This document shows, piece by piece, positions 59,701-64,000 of a stretch of DNA of 64,000 nucleotides (positions are counted from its first letter, which is position 1; every line of letters starts with the position of its first letter). A program made the position numbers and the translations under genes. A model generated the notes under the pieces. The model saw only the letters and a program-made list of their open reading frames with translations. It searched no databases and had not been told where the DNA came from. The stretch is taken from assembly GCF_032362555.1 (NCBI RefSeq), contig NC_083523.1:7167501-7231500 (forward strand), written 5' to 3'. This DNA comes from Amyelois transitella. Its lineage: Eukaryota; Arthropoda; Insecta; Lepidoptera; Pyralidae.

Positions 59701-62700
59701 CATACTGAAATTCATCCCATCTGCTCAAAGCGCCTAATTACAGACACAAATTTAACTGCAACAAATAAAAATTACATTCTCTTACCTTGATGATCTTCTC
59801 TCCATCAGCTCCCAAAGCCTTCCCGTGCCAGTTCTCCAGATCCTCGATACCTGGGAATCCCTTCCCCTTGAAGGTCTTGGCGACAATGGCGGTGGGTTTG
59901 CCGGAAGTGCTGGCAGCCTCGTCGAACGCCTTCACCAACTCTGTGACGTCATGACCATCTACCACCAGGGAGTGGAGGCCGAATGACTTCAGACGAGCGT
60001 CGTAGACGTTCAACTGGAACAGAATGATTTGTTCAATGTTATGTTAATTGTTGGTTAAAATATCATGGGAACTGTACTTAATACGCTACTCTTAAATGTT
60101 TTGGTATACAAAATGTAATAGAATAGTAATATAAGAACAAATAATATTATATTTAGATGGAAAAACAATAGGAAAGTATAGGCTTATAAACTTGGGATCC
60201 TGCTTTTAGCCGATGGGCTAGCAACCTGTTATTATTTTAATCTCAATTCTATCATTATGCCAAACAGCAGAGCGTGGCCTATTGGTCTTTTCGAGACTGT
60301 TGACTATGTCTTCCTCGCAAGGGATATAGACGTGATTATATGTATATATATATATATGTAAAAACAATAAATCAGTTGAGAGAGAAAATACGAAATCAAT
60401 TTTTTTATGTAACCTATTAACATTTTTGTTATTGTCGGTACGATAAATCATTTCGCTTTTATATAACACACAGATAATATAATTATCTACCTGCTCTAAT
60501 TAAGACTATCAGCCAACCACGTGTAGCTACGCTATGATATTGCACAATTTGTCTACAAAACACGATTAATATTATGCAATGCTTCTCATTGTGCTTAATA
60601 AGAAATAAATTAATTTTTTTTATAGACCTTTTTTCTATTTGCGTTTAAGAAAATTAGAACAATTAACTAAAAGTTGAATACATTATTTGGACTTGACTTG
60701 ATGAATTTATTTCTATTTAAATTATTTACTCAACCAGCACACTATTTTCATATGATACATACATATTTGTCTGTTCCAAATGTTTGTAGTAATTTTTCTA
60801 CAGTGAGACTTATTTATCTACATACACAGTATGCCTCTTTCCCTCCAGGAAAGAGGCATACTGGTAGGCAGAGACTACATCTTGCCACGAACGCAACGCC
60901 CTTGCTCCCTCTTACTATCTCGTGAGTTTCAGGTACTCTTGACCTTACGTGATGTTCCGTAAGTGGAGGTAAAATATGATGGAAATGAGGTCAACACGCA
61001 AAACTAACCTGATGTTGTAGTGAAGTAGGCTCTGACTGACCCAACCGGTTGACGTCGAAGATGACCAGTAACCTATCTAGTTTGTAGTTTATACCTTCGC
61101 CTACTTCAGCCAATCATAATTTGTTATGTAAAGAATTAACTAAGTAAATAGCAGACAAAAAAACTAACCTGATGTTGCAGTGAAGTAGGCTCTGACTGGC
61201 CCAACCGGTTGACGTCGAAGATGACCACCAAGTTATCTAGTTTGTAGTGGCTGGCGAAGTGCAAGGATTCCCAGATGCTACCTTCAGCAGCTTCACCGTC
61301 TCCAACTAAGCAGTATACTCTAGAAAGAAATAAAAAAACACCATAATTCTGATGGCAACATACTCTGCCTTTTAAGGCGTAGGAATATTTTAGTTATTCG
61401 AAATTTACCTACTTAACTAAGTTCCAATCTTCTAAGATTATATGAAATCATAATCAAGATCAGCATGGAAGCTTAGTGTATGTACATTTTTTGTGTACTT
61501 ATGAATTATTTTAAATACTATAGCGAATAACATACCAATTTGAAGTTGTGTTGCTTGGTTTTATTGATAATATGCTAACAAGCTTACGTATTTTTTCATA
61601 TACTAAGGAGCTTACGATTAAATCAAATCTAGAATTAATATAAATCAGGATATTCTAGTGTTTGAATGCTACTGCCCCCATCGACCAACGGTGGTCGCGT
61701 GAGTACGACAGACAAATTTAATATCGCACCAGATCGACAAAAACACAATATTCGAATTGTGTTTCATAATAATATCAAGTGCTTTTTAAATTCGTATAGG
61801 TACCACGGAATTTATAAGTTTCCTATAATGACCATTGCAAAAGATTGCAATACAACATTGTCTCCTTAGTAGACATGTTATTGTTCCCTCTTTTTGTGTA
61901 AATAATTTTGGTTCAAGGTTAAACGTCAAACACAAAACTGTCTAACGAATTGTTAATTTTTGCATACTTCGATTTAGTGAAAAGATTTGAAACTTCTTTG
62001 TGGTCCATCGATGTCAATGCCAACATTACAGTCTTTGCAATGTTAATATACCAAAAATTGCAGTATCAATTCATACCTGTAAGGCGCCTGGTCAAAGTAC
62101 TTCCCGACGTAGGCCATACCAGCGGCCACCGCGAGACCCTGACCCAGGGAGCCTGTGCCGACGTCCACGAAGTTGAGCCTAGGGGTCGGGTGACCTTCGA
62201 GGTCAGAATCCAACTTGCGAAGGTTCTTCAGCTCGTCCACAGGGAATAGACCGGCTTCAGCCCACGCCGCGTATAGGATTGGGGCGGCGTGACCCTAAGG
62301 GGCAAGAAATAAAAAAGATCTTAATGTGTAAAAAGGACTTTACTTTTGTGCTGTATTAAATCTATCAATTGTACAGTCACCTAAAAAAGTCTTAATACTT
62401 TTTCAAAGAATATGTTTATACAGCAGACTTTCGTGACTGTACCTATTGTGAACGCAATAGTTGTATACATATTTTTTTTAACTACGCGTATTAAGTATTT
62501 TTGATAATTTATTCTTAGCAAATACAGTGTAAAGTTCAAACTATTTTTTTAAGTATTATTGTGATAGCGAGATGCGCATGCGCGTCACATTGTGAAGGTT
62601 GCGGAGGTCACCCGGGAGACGTTTCATGTAGAAACCCGATTCACCTGGTCCTGGAGCATGCTCAAAATTCTCTCCAGAAAAGTTACGATGTACCAGGGAT

Positions 62701-63327
62701 TATATAATGTGTATAACAGGACGGCCTCTGTGGCGCAGCAATACCGCGTTTGTCTGTGATACAGAAGGTCCGTTCGAATCCGGGCCAGGGCATGATGAGA
62801 AACGAACTTTTTTTGACTTTTCATATAAAATATAGTGTCGTTGAGTTAGTATTTCTTAAAGCAAGTGTCGCATTTACTTCGAGGCTAACTCAATTTGTGT
62901 GATTTGTACTGAATATATTTATTTATTTATAAAAAACGCTGTGTGGTTCCTGGCACCAATTTAAAAAAAGAATAGGACCACTCCATCTCGTTCCCATGGA
63001 TATCGTAAAAGGCGACTAAGGGATAGGTTTATAAACTTGAGATTCTTCTTTTAGGCGATGGGCTAGCTACCTGGCACTATTTGAATCTCAATTCTATCAT
63101 CGAGCCAAAAAGCTGAACGTGGCCTGTCAGTCTTTTCAAGACTGTTGGCTCTGTCTAGCCCGCAAGGGATATAGACGTGACTATATGTATGTATTTATAA
63201 AACATATACCTTGGAGAGTATGAATCTGTCCGCGGAGGCGTCCCTGGGCGCGGAGATCTTGTACCGCATGGTGTGGAAGAAGAGCACGGACATTATCTCC
63301 GCCATTGACGCGCATGACGTCGGGTGA
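50786..63327 (-). CDS. Tkt: Transketolase, 12 exons, N-terminal exon missing at the window edge
   Basis: Minus-strand exons in order: 63327-63210, 62294-62077, 61319-61169, 60013-59786, 57894-57707, 57278-57207, 55808-55685, 54176-54028, 53319-53202, 52329-52218, 51740-51621, 50958-50786. All phases agree, giving 589 aa from [20 protein letters not shown] to AAAKAVLKA. The family is about 620-630 aa, so roughly 35 N-terminal residues lie to the right. Transketolase moves two-carbon units between sugar phosphates in the pentose phosphate pathway with thiamine diphosphate. Seen: [15 protein letters not shown]; the ThDP/metal loop [25 protein letters not shown]; the catalytic glutamate in [33 protein letters not shown]; and the C-terminal domain [14 protein letters not shown]. 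Introns are SINE-rich. No damage seen in any exon. Confidence 0.96.
51018..51286 (+). mobile_element. Short Helitron-like element, complete
   Basis: Starts a|TCTATACTAATATTATAAGC, ends 'ggcgaagggggcacagCTAG|t', 269 bp, with a 'ccacgtggac' stem-like motif before the end. Same termini as the 2.9 kb composite at 17182-20063. It lies in the last transketolase intron. Confidence 0.6.
51460..51605 (+). repeat. Copy of the 1598-type repeat
   Basis: Shares 'aaaacctcacccaatcc', 'cagagttcaggatgtaaccg' and 'ccaggaggaagaagaa' with 1598-1850 and 55500-55665. It ends about 15 bases beyond the exon 11 donor side at 51620. Confidence 0.65.
52612..53180 (-). repeat. Cluster of three family-1 SINE pieces
   Basis: Pieces at 52612-52768 and 52815-52957 are 5' halves, and both repeat 'cgacatccactggaaagaaa' and 'gaaaaaaagtgcgcac' beyond the SINE, so this pair is a local tandem duplication of about 200 bp. 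The third piece (53040-53180) is a 3' half with 'cacgtctatatcccttacgg'. They sit between transketolase exons 9 and 10. Confidence 0.7.
53626..53860 (-). repeat. Family-1 SINE
   Basis: It has 'ggtcacgtctatatcccttg', 'agcccatcgcctaaaaaagg' and 'gccgggaaccgcac'. Confidence 0.8.
53878..53990. repeat. Left arm of inverted repeat around transketolase exon 8
   Basis: It holds 'aaatcccttagtaatattat', 'gtttgtctgtctgtctgttc' and 'agacagattcgaatgaaatt'. Its reverse complement is at 55325-55440. Confidence 0.75.
54187..54436 (-). repeat. tRNA-derived SINE (family 2), near full length
   Basis: On the minus strand: 'acggcctctgtggcgcagcg' head, B box 'gggttcgaatccc', body with 'gttgagttagtatctcgtaa' and 'ggctaactcaatctgtgtaa'. 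It begins 11 bases upstream (in transcription) of exon 8. Confidence 0.85.
54778..55045 (+). repeat. tRNA-derived SINE (family 2), opposite orientation
   Basis: It includes 'gggttcgaattccggcaagg', 'gttgagttagtatcttgtaa' and 'gaggctaactcattcaatct'. The head is diverged. With the 54187-54436 copy it forms an inverted pair. Confidence 0.75.
55081..55202 (+). repeat. Repeat family 3, copy 1
   Basis: 'gaatgctactgcccacatcg', 'aggtcgcgtgagtacgacaa' and 'gaatacacaatatt'. Copies 2 and 3 are at 59148-59268 and 61662-61780, all in transketolase introns and in the same orientation. Confidence 0.8.
55325..55440. repeat. Right arm of inverted repeat around transketolase exon 8
   Basis: 'atgcataccaatttcattca', 'gaacagacagacagacaaac' and 'aatattactaagggatttaa': the reverse complement of 53878-53990. 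Confidence 0.75.
55987..56190 (-). repeat. Family-1 SINE, 5' end missing
   Basis: It starts with the (cata)n tail and 'ggtcacgtctatatcccttg' and ends at 'cgccttttacgact'. Confidence 0.8.
56640..57170 (+). mobile_element. 3' fragment of a non-LTR retrotransposon
   Basis: A plus ORF (56635-56901) contains [20 protein letters not shown] and [19 protein letters not shown], resembling the C-terminal end of CR1/jockey-type reverse transcriptases. It is followed by AT-rich sequence and 'gcaaataaatgcattttcat' with a 'ttttcattttcattt' tail, which suits LINE 3' ends. The clade is not certain. Confidence 0.45.
58131..58695 (-). repeat. Two family-1 SINEs in tandem
   Basis: The first (58131-58390) is degraded. 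The second (58435-58695) is nearly intact from (cata)n to 'gtgccgggaaccacacggca' and is the best reference copy in the window. Same orientation, 45 bases apart. Confidence 0.85.
59148..59268 (+). repeat. Repeat family 3, copy 2
   Basis: 'gatttgtgtgaatgctactg', 'cgaccaacagaggtcgcgtg', 'actgacttgacaaatacaca'. Differs from copy 1 by only a few bases. Confidence 0.8.
59299..59555 (+). repeat. Family-1 SINE, near full length
   Basis: From 'gccgtgtggcaccaatacaa' (small deletion) to 'gacgtgattattatgtatgt'. A second short 3' end follows at 59560-59620. Confidence 0.85.
60178..60347 (+). repeat. Family-1 SINE, 3' two thirds
   Basis: 'aggcttataaacttgggatc', 'gccgatgggctagcaacctg', 'caagggatatagacgtgatt' and a tatgtatatatatata tail. 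Confidence 0.8.
60841..60955 (-). repeat. RTE LINE 3' end
   Basis: 'ggaaagaggcatactggtag', 'gcagagactacatcttgcca' and 'gtttcaggtactcttgacct', reading as the reverse of the RTE 3' end. Confidence 0.65.
61001..61089 (-). pseudogene. Partial duplicate of transketolase exon 3, donor intact
   Basis: It matches 61161-61249 at a constant offset of 160 bp with about seven differences. It covers the last 80 bases of exon 3 and its donor. The reading frame is still open ([20 protein letters not shown], then TSLQHQ). The 5' two thirds of the exon and an obvious acceptor are missing, so it is probably an inert tandem duplicate. Confidence 0.85.
61662..61780 (+). repeat. Repeat family 3, copy 3
   Basis: 'gaatgctactgcccccatcg', 'ggtggtcgcgtgagtacgac', 'cgacaaaaacacaatattcg'. 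The most diverged of the three. Confidence 0.75.
62722..62930 (+). repeat. tRNA-derived SINE (family 2)
   Basis: Head 'acggcctctgtggcgcagca', B box 'ccgttcgaatccggg', body 'gttgagttagtatttcttaa' and 'gaggctaactcaatttgtgt', then an attt-rich tail. Orientation opposite to transketolase. Confidence 0.8.
62938..63193 (+). repeat. Family-1 SINE, near full length, next to transketolase exon 1 of this window
   Basis: It runs 'ctgtgtggttcctggcacca' to 'gacgtgactatatgtatgta', ending 16 bases from the exon edge at 63210, whose donor it nearly abuts. Confidence 0.85.
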
Positions 63328-64000
63328 CTAAAGACAAAAATAATCACTACATTATTATAAAGACCCCCTACTTTCTCTGCTCCTGTATATGCGCTTGCGC
63401 TAATCCCAAGGTTCCTTTTCAAAATGTTGGCAAGAGGGTTTTCTGAGGATGGTTTATATCTATAAATGCTACCCGTGCGAAGCCGAGGCGAGTCGCTAGT
63501 CATAAATAATACACACACATATGTATACATACACACATACGTTCTTCGCGAAAACGGGAAAAACTTAAGGGGGTAATAATAATGGCAATCCACTCTTGCC
63601 TAGAAAATAATTACTTAGCTGTTTCTTTCACTTTACAATTTCAATTTAGAAAAGCTGGCCAAGCTAACACATCTGAGGAAACCACATTCAAATTGGAAAA
63701 TAAGTATTCGCGTAATGCGAGTACAAACATATAGACAGAAATTTATAATTATTATGAAATTTATTATGTAAATCCACCATATCAATTTTTCACCAACATT
63801 TTTCAAGTACAGACATTGGTCAGTTTATATTTTTTTATAGGTATGTATGGATAAAAATTTGACTAAAATATTATTTTATATGTACTTATTTCTCAATTTT
63901 TTGATACACAATTCTTAGGAGTTATGTGATTCTTACCTAATCTTTAGCAACAGTCATATCATTACAATCACCTTATCACAATCATTCTAGCAGCCAGTGC
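63328..64000 (-). other. Transketolase intron; no upstream exon seen
   Basis: No sequence encoding the expected transketolase N-terminus was found on the minus strand. A repeat at 63355-63500 ('cctgtatatgcgcttgcgct', 'cgaggcgagtcgctagt') also occurs near 41442-41625. Confidence 0.5.

Noticed and set aside
63328-64000. Missing transketolase first exon
   Set aside because: Searched the minus strand for the expected N-terminus; nothing fits, so the exon must lie beyond the window.

Overview
The window is nuclear DNA from an insect, almost certainly a moth or butterfly (Lepidoptera). It is AT-rich, its genes are split by short GT-AG introns, and the introns are packed with Lepidoptera-type repeats: a SINE/RTE family that ends in (TATG)n, a tRNA-derived SINE, Helitron-like elements with TC...CTAG ends, and a hAT-type MITE. 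One gene is an insect Minus-C odorant-binding protein. Nothing bacterial, organellar or viral was seen. All gene models come from reading splice sites, phase and protein families by eye; none has transcript support here.

Layout. 1-4.5 kb: repeats and hairpins. 4.6-5.6 kb (+): a two-exon gene for a 91-residue single-pass, Tyr-rich protein. 6.1-7.0 kb (-): a two-exon gene for a 90-residue Cys-rich membrane protein. Neither is recognised. 8.0-15.8 kb (+): a complete nine-exon PAPS transporter of the Golgi (SLC35B2/slalom family, 429 aa). 16-22.7 kb: repeat-rich, with a decayed copy of the transporter's last exon, a 2.9 kb Helitron-like composite holding a broken retroelement ORF split by an RTE copy, and a complete 332 bp hAT MITE. 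22.8-25.1 kb (+): a candidate small secreted Cys-containing protein. 25.2-27.9 kb (+): a Minus-C odorant-binding protein. 28-37 kb: non-coding, with two candidate promoters. 37.1-47.9 kb (+): a 704-aa AT-hook nuclear protein with an 8.3 kb first intron. 50.8-63.3 kb (-): transketolase, 12 exons, lacking only its N-terminal exon, which lies beyond the right edge.

The genes do not form one pathway. Transketolase is central carbon metabolism, the transporter supplies sulfate donor to Golgi sulfotransferases, the OBP is a secreted carrier, and the AT-hook protein is probably a transcriptional regulator. The AT-hook gene and transketolase converge, with opposed poly(A) signals about 22 bp apart near 49.15-49.18 kb. 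A recurring theme is partial local duplication of exons: the transporter last exon, the OBP signal-peptide exon and a transketolase exon.
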